A stretch of 36,221 bases of DNA from CAZMXI01 sp964570205 (lineage in GTDB: Bacteria; Planctomycetota; Phycisphaerae; Tepidisphaerales; Tepidisphaeraceae). This document shows positions 1 through 6,949 of the stretch, in pieces. The stretch lies in assembly GCA_964570205.1 (NCBI GenBank), contig CAZMXI010000026.1, positions 1 to 36,221 of the forward strand, written 5' to 3'. The notes beneath the pieces were generated by a model. It was not told where the DNA came from. It saw only the letters and a list, made by a program, of their open reading frames with translations, and made no database searches. The translations under genes and the position numbers were made by a program. The stretch's first letter is position 1. Every line of letters begins with the position of its first letter.

Positions 1-54
1 CGCTTAATCAGCGTGGATCGGAACACGAAAGTCATGAACTGGAAGCGGCACTAG
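1..54. repeat. Left copy of a 54-bp terminal inverted repeat
   Basis: These 54 bases are the exact reverse complement of 36167-36220, so the window begins and ends with the same sequence in opposite orientation. Identity stops abruptly at position 55. The repeat contains in-frame stops (TAA at 5-7, TGA at 35-37) in the frame of the following gene. It could be a dispersed genomic repeat at which the assembly graph broke, or a graph-end artefact whose length reflects the assembly word size. Nothing beside it indicates a transposon. Confidence 0.9.
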
Positions 55-1768
55 TATCGACGACATCACAGGGGATCTCACCCCGACATTCACCGGGACA
101 GCGGTGAATCCATTGGATCCCGGCGACATCGACATACCGGACCTGCCCGATCTGCCGGACCTGCCAGACCTGCCGATTGACGTGGAGATGCCTTCGATGG
201 ACTTCCTTGACGACCTCAAGGCGAACAACCCGACGCTGGCGATCCTATACGTGGATGGCGTCGAAGCCGGACGCGGCCCGGTCAAAGGTGGCCGGTACAG
301 CATCACGGCATCGAGGCTTTCCCCGGGCGAGCACTCGGTGGTGGTGACAGCGGGTCCCAGCGAAGCGCTCCAGAGCCTGCCATCGGAGCCTCTGCTCATC
401 ACGATCGACGAGGCGCTGCCGGCGCCCGCGACCGCACCGATTACGCTGGGCGCTGGCGGTGCCAAGGCGATCACGTTCACGGACGCCGACGGCACGACGG
501 CGACGCTGAAGCTGACTGCGGGGAGCGCGACCGTTGAGTTTGACGGAGATGACCTGGTTCAAGCCGGAGGAACCAAGGGGATGACCATCACGGGATCGAA
601 CCTCCAGATCGCGCAGATCGCTCTCACTGGCGACACCAGCAACGGCGCGCTTTCCTTTGCCCTCAAGAACGGGCGCGGCAGCGATGGGCAGATCGTGGTC
701 GGCGACATCACCTCCGAGGGCGGCATCAAGTCGATCACGGGCAAGGGCGTGAACGTGCTGGGGGATATCGATCTGGGCGGCGCGGTGCAGTCCCTGGTTC
801 TGGGTCATGTGGTGGGCGCAGGCCAGACGATCAGCCTTGGCGGGACCGCTTTGGACCCGGCGACCACGCTGGTGCTGGGGCGTCTGGCCAACGTGCAGTT
901 GATCAGCAGGACGCCGGTCAAGTCGCTTACGGCGGTCTATTGGGTGGATACTGACGAGAATCCAGACCAGGTAATCGCTCCCTTGCTTGGAAAGTTGAGC
1001 ACCACAGGCGATTTCGAGGCGGGGCTGGAGCTTTCCGGCGAGGGGCTGGCCGCGGGCAAGAAGACACTGGACTCCGCATCGATCAAGGGCAGGCTCGCAC
1101 GCGGAGCGTGGAGCATCCATGGCCCGGCCGGCGCGATCAGCGCCATGGGGATCGATGCTTCGTGGTCGGCCATCTTCGACGGAATGGTCCAGTCCATCAC
1201 CACCGCGGCGGCCACATCGGGCTTTATCCAGGCCGCTTCTATCGGCCAGTTCAAGGTGAACGGCGATCTGGACGGGGCAACCATCCGCCTGACGCAACCC
1301 GCGATCGCCGGGCAGTCCAAGATCAAAGCGCTTGGCGGACTGACCGTTACCGGGACGATGAACGATGCCACTGTGGATTCCAAAGGACACATCGGGCAGG
1401 TGATCGCGGGCCGGATCACCAACACCAGCCTGTTCTGCGGCGTGAACACGGATCGCCATGCGCCTGGCACGCTGCCCGACGAATTGGCCGACTTCGACGT
1501 TGCCGCCACCCTGGATGGATTGAAGATCACCGGCGTGCGCGGGCAGGCCGTCCAGTTCAGCAACTCCTTTGTCGCGGCGAGCAGACTGGGCGCGATCACG
1601 CTGTTGGACCTGCCGGCTGATCAGACAGCCGCCGGCGGTGTGGTGGGCGATGTGCTGACCAAGAGCTATGTGCGTAAGACGGGCCGGACGAGCCTGAAGA
1701 TCTCAGGCCTGCGCGATGAGCCGGCGATCCTGGATCAACTGGATGAGTTTCTGATGCGGCTGGTGTGA
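38..1768 (+). CDS. Secreted Ig-like/beta-solenoid protein, 5' truncated
   Basis: This is probably the C-terminal part of a large extracellular protein. The first formal start is GTG at 104, but the frame stays open back to the TGA at 35-37. Positions 65-103 encode a string (DITGDLTPTFTGTA) that closely resembles the opening strand of bacterial Ig-like repeats (DxITNDTTPTFTGTA). The start at 104 is therefore probably an artefact of the truncated edge. The Ig-like fold continues with YVDGVEAG and LSPGEHSVVVTA, interrupted by a DLP tandem linker. From about 440 onward the protein is a chain of short GDI/GSI/SLVLG strands ending in GxV or GxI, typical of planctomycete beta-helix proteins. It is probably surface-exposed or secreted, and its signal peptide would lie off the window. 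No enzyme motif is visible. The stop lies 9 nt from the convergent kinase gene. Confidence 0.8.
   Translation, partial: TGSGTSIDDITGDLTPTFTGTAVNPLDPGDIDIPDLPDLPDLPDLPIDVEMPSMDFLDDLKANNPTLAILYVDGVEAGRGPVKGGRYSITASRLSPGEHSVVVTAGPSEALQSLPSEPLLITIDEALPAPATAPITLGAGGAKAITFTDADGTTATLKLTAGSATVEFDGDDLVQAGGTKGMTITGSNLQIAQIALTGDTSNGALSFALKNGRGSDGQIVVGDITSEGGIKSITGKGVNVLGDIDLGGAVQSLVLGHVVGAGQTISLGGTALDPATTLVLGRLANVQLISRTPVKSLTAVYWVDTDENPDQVIAPLLGKLSTTGDFEAGLELSGEGLAAGKKTLDSASIKGRLARGAWSIHGPAGAISAMGIDASWSAIFDGMVQSITTAAATSGFIQAASIGQFKVNGDLDGATIRLTQPAIAGQSKIKALGGLTVTGTMNDATVDSKGHIGQVIAGRITNTSLFCGVNTDRHAPGTLPDELADFDVAATLDGLKITGVRGQAVQFSNSFVAASRLGAITLLDLPADQTAAGGVVGDVLTKSYVRKTGRTSLKISGLRDEPAILDQLDEFLMRLV
140..175 (+). 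repeat. Four 9-nt tandem units encoding DLP
   Basis: Four units of GAYCTGCCN encode Asp-Leu-Pro four times, preceded by a degenerate unit (131-139, DIP). The run forms an acidic proline linker inside the Ig-like domain of the truncated surface protein. Repeat number could vary by slippage. Confidence 0.85.
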
Positions 1769-1777
1769 TCCTGGCAC

Positions 1778-2500
1778 TCACCATTCGAGGGCTTCGAGGT
1801 GGCGCTGGATGTCGCCGGCGGATCGGAAGCGTTCGAGGATCAGGCAGTCCTTCAGGCCGCGGATGATGTCCTTGACGACCTTGGGCTGGTCGGCGTAGCG
1901 GTCGCGGCCGCCGACGGTGGCGTAGAAGACCTGAATGAGGTTCAACACATCCTTGTGGATCTTGGCGCGGGTGGGCCGGCCGAGGTCGAAGAAGTCGAGC
2001 AGCTTGACTTCGAAGCCAATGCCCTGGCGGCGGATCATGATGTTGTCATCATGGATGTCGCCGTGATACTCGCCGCGCGCGTGAATGGGGGATATACCCT
2101 TGGCCAGGGTATATAGGACGTTCAGGGCCTCGAAGGTGGGCAGGCACTTCCTGGGCTGCTGGGCAAGAAACTCGCTGAGCTTGCGGCCTTCGACGAGGTC
2201 GCTGATGACCACAATTACTTTCTGTTTCTTGACTTGCGTGATATCCTGATGGTGGTATTGCATCAGGATGGGGCAATGCCGCAGGGCATCGAGCTTGCGG
2301 GCATAGGCGATGGCGGCCTTGCCGGTGGGATCGCGGTAGGGATAGTAGAATTTGGCGGCTCGGCGGATGCCTGTGGCACGCTCGACAATTGCATAAACCT
2401 CGCCCTCCCAACCACTTCCGAGCATTCGCTCGACATCGTATTTGCCCACCCGGCGGCCGGGGGCAAATTCAAAGCGAATTGGGTGGCCATTGACTCCCAT
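1778..2500 (-). CDS. Atypical short protein kinase
   Basis: A cytoplasmic protein of 240 aa with a compact eukaryotic-type kinase fold. Visible landmarks are a glycine-rich loop (GSGWEGEVY, residues 28-36), the beta-3 lysine in AAK (K50), a catalytic loop HGDIHDDN with D148 and N153, and a metal-binding motif DFF instead of DFG (169-171). The C-lobe is short: there is no clear APE motif and only about 70 residues follow the DFF. It has no membrane segment and no sensor domain. It may be an active divergent kinase or a weakly active pseudokinase; the conserved D, N and D favour activity. It is transcribed away from the gene run starting at 2667, so the two share a 166-bp divergent promoter region, and it converges on the gene ending at 1768. 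Confidence 0.88.
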   Translation of the reverse strand: MGVNGHPIRFEFAPGRRVGKYDVERMLGSGWEGEVYAIVERATGIRRAAKFYYPYRDPTGKAAIAYARKLDALRHCPILMQYHHQDITQVKKQKVIVVISDLVEGRKLSEFLAQQPRKCLPTFEALNVLYTLAKGISPIHARGEYHGDIHDDNIMIRRQGIGFEVKLLDFFDLGRPTRAKIHKDVLNLIQVFYATVGGRDRYADQPKVVKDIIRGLKDCLILERFRSAGDIQRHLEALEW

Positions 2501-2666
2501 AAGGTGACATTTTCCGGCAAGCGGACCGACTGTTCAATAGGTGGGAGCCGGTAGATTCTAGGATTGGTGAAGGTCCTGGAGAAGCGAGCCTTCGGCCGCT
2601 CCGGCGATGAGAAACGCCGGGATTTATAACTACGGGCCGACGTGGATTCTGTAGAATGGAGCATCA
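2501..2666. promoter_or_regulatory. Divergent intergenic region with hairpin and TAGAAT box
   Basis: This gap separates the atypical kinase (-) from the gene run at 2667 (+). It holds a perfect 6-bp hairpin (CCGGCG at 2601-2606, CGCCGG at 2615-2620, 8-nt loop). A TAGAAT sequence at 2652-2657 resembles a -10 box and lies only 9 nt before the ATG, which would give an almost leaderless transcript. No convincing -35 hexamer is at the right spacing, so the promoter call is tentative. Confidence 0.35.
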
Positions 2667-3059
2667 ATGGAATTCTGGACGAGCATGGCGGGCAAGGTGG
2701 TCGGCGGGGTAGTTGCCTTGGCGGTCATCGTGGCGGGCATCACCTGGTGGACGCTGGAGCCGGCCACGCGTTCGCAGATCATGGGCGGCACGGGCAAGGT
2801 ATTGGGCTGGCTGGGTATTGTGTTGCTGGTGCCGTGGGCGACTTTCTTTCTGATCGGGCAGGTTGACCGGCTGGAAAGCAACCTGGCGGGTGGACTGCTG
2901 GTGGCGAGTTACACGCTCCTGGAGCTGGTGTTGATGCTGTGGCTGTTCGGATGGAGCGTCAAGGGAGCGGCCGCCTGGACGTTTGTTGGAGTCGGAACGT
3001 TGTTCGCGGGGGTCTACAATTTGTTCACGTGCGACTGGATTGCGGAGAAGGTCAGCTAA
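2667..3059 (+). CDS. Small four-TM membrane protein, unknown function
   Basis: I do not recognise a family for this 130-aa protein. It has four hydrophobic segments at roughly residues 10-30, 44-64, 74-97 and 100-120, separated by short loops. The first loop contains a charged stretch (LEPATRSQ) and the second loop contains QVDRLESN. There is no signal peptidase site and no catalytic motif. GGAG at 2658-2661 with 5-nt spacing supports the ATG. It is the first gene of a same-strand run and ends 59 nt before the zinc-ribbon kinase, so it may be a membrane partner of that kinase or of the ESCRT-III-like proteins downstream. That link rests only on gene order. Confidence 0.8.
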   Translation: MEFWTSMAGKVVGGVVALAVIVAGITWWTLEPATRSQIMGGTGKVLGWLGIVLLVPWATFFLIGQVDRLESNLAGGLLVASYTLLELVLMLWLFGWSVKGAAAWTFVGVGTLFAGVYNLFTCDWIAEKVS

Positions 3060-3118
3060 GGGCGAGAGCAGCTCCGGCGGCAGGACGACGGGGCGAGCTG
3101 GACGAAGTGGAGACAAGG

Positions 3119-4186
3119 ATGCCTGCGGCGAATCAGAGAATCAGCGAATACGTGCTGGAGCAGCGGATCGGCGGCGGGACATTCGGCGAGGTCTGGCGCG
3201 CGCGGCACCACGTGTGGGCGGACCAGTTCGTGGCGATCAAGATCCCGACGGACCGGCAGTACATCCGCAACCTCCAGCGGGAAGGGGTGGCCATCCACGG
3301 GTTGAACCACCCGAATATCGTACNNNNNNNNNNACGGGCGATCGGATTCGATCCGTATGCCGACCCCCCCTACCTGGTGATGGAATACGTGCCAGGAACG
3401 AGCCTGCGGCCGCTGATCGAGCAGCGGCGATTGAGCGCGGACGACGCGGTAGCGGTGCTGCGGCAGGTGCTGGCGGGGCTGTCCTACGCCCACAGCCAGG
3501 GACTGGTGCACCGTGACATCAAGCCGGAGAACATCCTGATCCACGAGCGCGCCGGCCAGGAAGGATATGGTGTGGAGGGCGTGGTGAAGGTGACGGATTT
3601 CGGGCTGGGCAAGGCGGCGACGATCAGCGTGGGGGAGTCCATCGCATTGTCGGTGTCGGTGGGCGGCGACGAAGCGAAGAGGATCGCGGGGACGCTGGAC
3701 TATATGGCGCCGGAACAGCGGACGGGCGAGGATGTGGACGCCCGGGCCGATCTATACGCCTGCGGCGTGATGCTGTACGAGATGCTGACCGGTGAGAAGC
3801 CGGCGGGCACGGACGTGCCCAGCGACATGAACAAGGGTTGCCCGCAGCACCTGGATGAAGCGTTCAGGCGGTCGTATGCGAGGCTGGAGAAGCGGTTCAC
3901 ATCGGCCGAGGAGTTCGCGGCGGCACTGGCGCCGATGGCGATGGTTCCGCCGCCGCTGCCCTGGGATACCGGCCATGCGGTTCCCGTGGCGGCGTTGAAG
4001 AGCTGCCCGAACTGCCAGAGGCAGGTTGGATCGGGCGACCAGTTCTGCATGTTCTGCGGGGCACAGCTTGTGGAGTGGGTATTGCGCTGCCCGCAGTGCG
4101 GGGCTTATCCGGAGCCGACGGATCGGTACTGCATTTTCTGCGGGGCGGCGGTGGGGGCTGAGGGAGGGTTTGTGCGGCAGGCGTGA
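3119..4186 (+). CDS. Ser/Thr protein kinase with C-terminal double zinc ribbon
   Basis: A 355-aa Hanks-type kinase of the PknB style. It has a glycine loop (GGGTFGEV, 18-25), beta-3 K41 in VAIK, the catalytic loop HRDIKPEN (D133, N138), DFG (160-162), and GTLDYMAPEQ in the activation segment. After a proline-rich linker near 277-281 come two zinc ribbons: C296/C299/C310/C313 and C324/C327/C338/C341. There is no TM helix, so it is probably cytosolic, with the ribbons binding a partner. I chose the ATG at 3119 because GGAG lies just upstream and the kinase domain begins about 10 residues later; the frame is also open upstream from 2939, but that would overlap the previous gene. The 10-N gap replaces about four residues after HPNIV and leaves the frame intact. 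Confidence 0.93.
   Translation: MPAANQRISEYVLEQRIGGGTFGEVWRARHHVWADQFVAIKIPTDRQYIRNLQREGVAIHGLNHPNIVXXXXRAIGFDPYADPPYLVMEYVPGTSLRPLIEQRRLSADDAVAVLRQVLAGLSYAHSQGLVHRDIKPENILIHERAGQEGYGVEGVVKVTDFGLGKAATISVGESIALSVSVGGDEAKRIAGTLDYMAPEQRTGEDVDARADLYACGVMLYEMLTGEKPAGTDVPSDMNKGCPQHLDEAFRRSYARLEKRFTSAEEFAAALAPMAMVPPPLPWDTGHAVPVAALKSCPNCQRQVGSGDQFCMFCGAQLVEWVLRCPQCGAYPEPTDRYCIFCGAAVGAEGGFVRQA
3324..3333. other. Assembly gap (10 N)
   Basis: Ten unknown bases lie in the kinase N-lobe, just after the HPNIV motif. The reading frame is the same on both sides and the number of missing residues suits a kinase alignment, so the true gap is probably close to 10 nt or differs by a multiple of 3. Confidence 0.99.
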
Positions 4187-4233
4187 GGTGACGGGATGAG
4201 TCGGGATACAGCGGGACCAGGCGGGACAGAGCC

Positions 4234-4503
4234 ATGTCGGAGTCACTGACCATCGTCGTTGTCTTCATGGGCGTGATCGTGATCACGGCCGTGGTGTTCG
4301 CGGTCTGGCTGGTGGCGATGGCGCTGCGGCTGATCGGGCGCGGCATCCTGTCGTTGCTGGGCATCGGCGGAATGACGGCGCGACGCGAGTACGAGGGAAC
4401 GGTGGTGTGCCCGCGGGATCGGTGCCAGGCGTTGAACCCATCATCGGCGCGGTTCTGCCGTCGGTGCGGGCGGGAGCTGCTGAGGGGCTATCGCGGTTGG
4501 TGA
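4234..4503 (+). CDS. Membrane-anchored zinc-ribbon protein
   Basis: An 89-aa protein with one long hydrophobic N-terminal helix (about 6-34, possibly extending through 35-45) and a C-terminal four-cysteine ribbon (C59, C64, C75, C78). The ribbon resembles those at the end of the upstream kinase. The likely topology is a single inner-membrane anchor with the ribbon in the cytoplasm. It starts 47 nt after the kinase gene. Shared zinc ribbons suggest the two proteins belong to one complex or pathway; this is inferred from similarity of type and from order. No enzymatic residues are visible. Confidence 0.82.
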   Translation: MSESLTIVVVFMGVIVITAVVFAVWLVAMALRLIGRGILSLLGIGGMTARREYEGTVVCPRDRCQALNPSSARFCRRCGRELLRGYRGW

Positions 4504-4569
4504 GACGAGGGGGTGATCCCGCCGCCGGTCTTGAAAAAGGGCGATGGAAGCGAACAATCGGTCGGCGTC

Positions 4570-4689
4570 ATGCGGGTGATATACATGATACTGGCGACCA
4601 CGGGGTGGGCGTGGGCGATCGTGGCGACGGCATTTCTGGTCGTCCGGCTGCGGCGCACGGAGCCGCCAGGGAGGCCGGATGCGGAGTAG
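4570..4689 (+). CDS. Putative 39-aa single-TM protein
   Basis: A very short open frame that fills the gap between the zinc-ribbon membrane protein and the first ESCRT-III-like gene. It encodes one hydrophobic helix (about residues 4-25) followed by a basic patch (RLRR) and a proline-rich acidic tail. The stop lies 15 nt before the next ATG, which fits an operon. An in-frame GTG at 4513, 9 nt after the previous stop, would give a 58-aa version with a Pro/Lys-rich N-terminus, but its G-rich upstream run is too close for a normal Shine-Dalgarno. It is supported only by position and the membrane-helix pattern, so it may not be a real gene. Confidence 0.4.
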   Translation: MRVIYMILATTGWAWAIVATAFLVVRLRRTEPPGRPDAE

Positions 4690-4704
4690 AATTGGCGGGA
4701 GCGC

Positions 4705-6195
4705 ATGAGCAACAGCGCCGATCCATCCATTTACCGCGAGAGGGAGAGGCAGTACGTCGATCATGTCGAGCGGCTGCTGTCGGATGACCGATTGCGTGTG
4801 GACACGCTGGACGGTCGCCGGCCGGTGGTGTCGCTGCGGCGGGACGTGGTCAAAGAGGACCGCGAGGTCGAACTGATCCGGCGGATGGCCGAATCGGGGG
4901 TGTACGACCGAGAACTGCAGGGGAAGATGCCGGTGGGGCAGATGCTGACGGTGTCGTTGAGCCGGCCGTGGTGGTTCTTTCTGCGCAAGACGGTTGGCCG
5001 GGTGCGGTTGGTGTGCCTGTCGCCGACGCGGGAGCTGATCGAGGGGAGGGCCCCGGCGAAGCTGACGCGCGAGGATGTGCGGGGCGCGCTGGCGCAGTTT
5101 GGCGGCAAGGAAACGGGCGATGCGCCGACTACCGTGGTGGTGGTATCGACAAGCGGATTCGAGCCGGAGGCGCGGGATTTGGTCGAGCGGACGAACCGGC
5201 GGACGGTGGTGCTGGCGGAGCCGAACGAGGCGGGCGGGTGGCTGGTGCGAGCGCCGGCGGAAACCGGGGCGCTGAGCGACCTGCTGGACCCGGAGCTGGA
5301 GGCGGACAAGCGAAGGCGCATCCGGGAGGTCATCGAGGAAGACCGGGCGGAGCTGCTGAGCGGCGGGCTGGGGGCCGAGCGGATCTCGGCCAGAACGCAG
5401 TTGCCGCCGTGGCTGGTGGAGACGGAGCTGAAATCGTACGCGGGCGAGAACCCCGGGCTGGTGGCCAAGCGGCTCGGGGGGCACGTGGTGCTGTTCCGGG
5501 AAGGCACGGGCCCAGCGCCGTCGGCGGAGGCCGGAGGAGTTCAGATGCCATTCATCCAACGAATCAGGGCGCTGTTTTCGGGCAAGGCCGACAACCAGCG
5601 GAAGATCGCGATGCTGTCGGAGCGCCGGGCGGCGCTGAGCCTTCAGCGGGACAAATCATTCGAGGAAATGGGGGTGCTGGAGCAGAAAGAGGCCGACCTG
5701 CGCGAGCAGTTCAAGGGCACGACCAGCAACCTGACCAAGCGACGGATCACCAGCCAGCTCCTGCAGCTTCGCAAGGACCTGGAGAGGCGGCAGCAGCTCC
5801 TGGGGGTGCTGAACCAGCAGGTGAACATCATCAGCACGCACCTGCACAACCTGGAGCTGGTGCAGCAGGGGGACAGCGCGCAACTGCCGGATTCGGAGGA
5901 ACTGGCCAACGACGCGGCAGCCGCCGAGGAGACGTTGGCGCAGTTGCAGGCGGACGGCGAGCTGGCGGCGTCGATCGGCGCAACGACGACCGCGGGCGGA
6001 TTGAGCGAGGAGGAGCAGGCCCTGTACGAGGAGCTGGAGCGGGAAGCGGCGGCCGCGGAGCCGCTGATGCCCGAGGCAGCGCCCAAGGCGACCGCGCCAG
6101 CGGCCGAAAAGCGTGCCGAGCGGCGCGAGGCGGCCGAGCCGCCGCCGCTGCCCGAGCGGCCGGAAAGGCCGAGGAGAGAGGCGGAGCCGGGGTAG
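4705..6195 (+). CDS. Winged-helix/ESCRT-III-like fusion protein
   Basis: A 496-aa protein. Residues 1-190 form an alpha/beta region of unknown family, with a core (VVVVSTSGFEPEAR, 144-157) that loosely recalls restriction-endonuclease-like folds. Residues about 200-266 have the helix-helix-helix-wing pattern of a winged helix. From M281 a helical domain begins with a short hydrophobic-basic N-terminus (MPFIQRIRALF), a long charged hairpin (about 296-385), and an acidic C-terminal half ending in the LYEELERE helix and a Pro/Glu/Arg tail. This order (winged helix, Snf7-like hairpin, acidic motif) resembles CHMP7. GGGAG precedes the ATG. M281 has its own Shine-Dalgarno. The likely role is a membrane-remodelling filament subunit or nucleator. 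The family call was made by eye; an ordinary coiled-coil protein is the alternative. Confidence 0.75.
   Translation: MSNSADPSIYRERERQYVDHVERLLSDDRLRVDTLDGRRPVVSLRRDVVKEDREVELIRRMAESGVYDRELQGKMPVGQMLTVSLSRPWWFFLRKTVGRVRLVCLSPTRELIEGRAPAKLTREDVRGALAQFGGKETGDAPTTVVVVSTSGFEPEARDLVERTNRRTVVLAEPNEAGGWLVRAPAETGALSDLLDPELEADKRRRIREVIEEDRAELLSGGLGAERISARTQLPPWLVETELKSYAGENPGLVAKRLGGHVVLFREGTGPAPSAEAGGVQMPFIQRIRALFSGKADNQRKIAMLSERRAALSLQRDKSFEEMGVLEQKEADLREQFKGTTSNLTKRRITSQLLQLRKDLERRQQLLGVLNQQVNIISTHLHNLELVQQGDSAQLPDSEELANDAAAAEETLAQLQADGELAASIGATTTAGGLSEEEQALYEELEREAAAAEPLMPEAAPKATAPAAEKRAERREAAEPPPLPERPERPRREAEPG
5534..6195 (+). promoter_or_regulatory. Internal in-frame start yielding a 216-aa ESCRT-III-like protein
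   Basis: GGAGGAG at 5533-5539 precedes an in-frame ATG at 5545 by 5 nt, one of the best ribosome-binding sites in the window although it lies inside a gene. Initiation there would give 216 aa starting MPFIQRIRALF. That matches the length of the two following proteins (203 and 200 aa) and has the same type of N-terminus. A full-length fusion and a short subunit may both be made. Confidence 0.5.
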
Positions 6196-6204
6196 CTCGA
6201 GGTG

Positions 6205-6254
6205 GGAGTCCAAGCCTGGAATTCCATGGACCTGCAAGCTGAGGCTTGAACTCC
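6205..6254. repeat. 13-bp inverted repeat between ESCRT-III-like genes
   Basis: The arms at 6205-6217 and 6242-6254 match at 12 of 13 positions and are separated by 24 nt that include a GGAATTCC palindrome. The structure fills most of the 80-nt gap after the fusion gene. It could be a REP-like dispersed element, an mRNA-stabilising stem or a processing site. It has no U-tract, so it is not a classical terminator. Confidence 0.75.
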
Positions 6255-6275
6255 GAACGAAGTGGAAAGCGACTT

Positions 6276-6887
6276 ATGGCGCTGATTGACAAGATATTCG
6301 GGACGCGGAAGACGCTCAGCGAGCTGAACCGGCAGGAGCTGAGGCGGGAGGAGATTCTGCTGGAGAAGCATCGCGACCGGCTGTTCAAGAAGATCGAGCA
6401 GATCGCGGCCGACAAGAAGAAGATCTTCGAGCAGGGCGCTGCGCAGAAGTCGCCGGAGCTGCGCAAGAGCCTGGCGCTTCAGTTCGAAATGAAAAGCCAG
6501 GAGCAGCTCATGGTTTCGCGCGAGGTGAACCTGCGGACCAAGGAGCTGATGACGGTTGGCCGGCTGCGCATGGTCAAGGAGAACCAGGAGAAGGGGCGCG
6601 TGCTCGGGCGGCTGAACGTGACGGACAAGGATGTGGCGCGGATCAGCCAGTGGATCGAGGATGACGCGGTGAGCGTGGAGATGTACCAGGAGCGCCTCGA
6701 CCAGGTGCTGGAGCTGGGCGCGCAGGCGGACAAGGATGCGCTGGCAGGGACGACGCTGAAGGAGGCCGGCACGGAGATCATGAACATCTGGAACGACATG
6801 GACCGTGGAGCCATCAAGCAGGAAGAGGGATTTGAGGAAGCCGACAAGGCGATCAGGCGACGAACGGCGGAGAACGAGCAGGGGTAG
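6276..6887 (+). CDS. ESCRT-III/Snf7-like helical protein
   Basis: A 203-aa, almost entirely helical and highly charged protein. It begins with a short hydrophobic-basic segment (MALIDKIFGTRK), then a long helix (about 16-55), a polar turn around EQGAAQKS, and a second long helix (about 60-100). Acidic shorter helices follow (DVARISQWIEDD, then a segment around NIWNDMDRG). This is the order of an ESCRT-III core, though it is the most divergent of the three neighbours. ATG at 6276 is preferred over the upstream in-frame TTG at 6246, which lies inside the inverted repeat; a weak GGAAAG precedes it. No signal peptide or TM segment is present, so it should be a cytosolic protein acting at membranes. 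A generic coiled-coil or PspA-like protein is the main alternative. Confidence 0.72.
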   Translation: MALIDKIFGTRKTLSELNRQELRREEILLEKHRDRLFKKIEQIAADKKKIFEQGAAQKSPELRKSLALQFEMKSQEQLMVSREVNLRTKELMTVGRLRMVKENQEKGRVLGRLNVTDKDVARISQWIEDDAVSVEMYQERLDQVLELGAQADKDALAGTTLKEAGTEIMNIWNDMDRGAIKQEEGFEEADKAIRRRTAENEQG

Positions 6888-6904
6888 CGCGCATCGGCAA
6901 TGAC

Positions 6905-6923
6905 GGGCGGGGAGACCCCGCCC
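6905..6923. repeat. Perfect 8-bp GC hairpin between ESCRT-III-like genes
   Basis: GGGCGGGG (6905-6912) and CCCCGCCC (6916-6923) form a perfect stem with an AGA loop, about 30 nt before the next start codon. There is no following U-run. It differs in sequence from the inverted repeat at 6205-6254 and looks like a REP-type element or an mRNA-stabilising stem. Confidence 0.8.
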
Positions 6924-6949
6924 CTACAGAGAGCATATCGAGGCGGTTT

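Noticed and set aside
2939..3118. Upstream extension of the zinc-ribbon kinase gene
   Set aside because: The open frame exists but overlaps the preceding membrane-protein gene. The ATG at 3119 has GGAG upstream and the kinase domain starts right after it.
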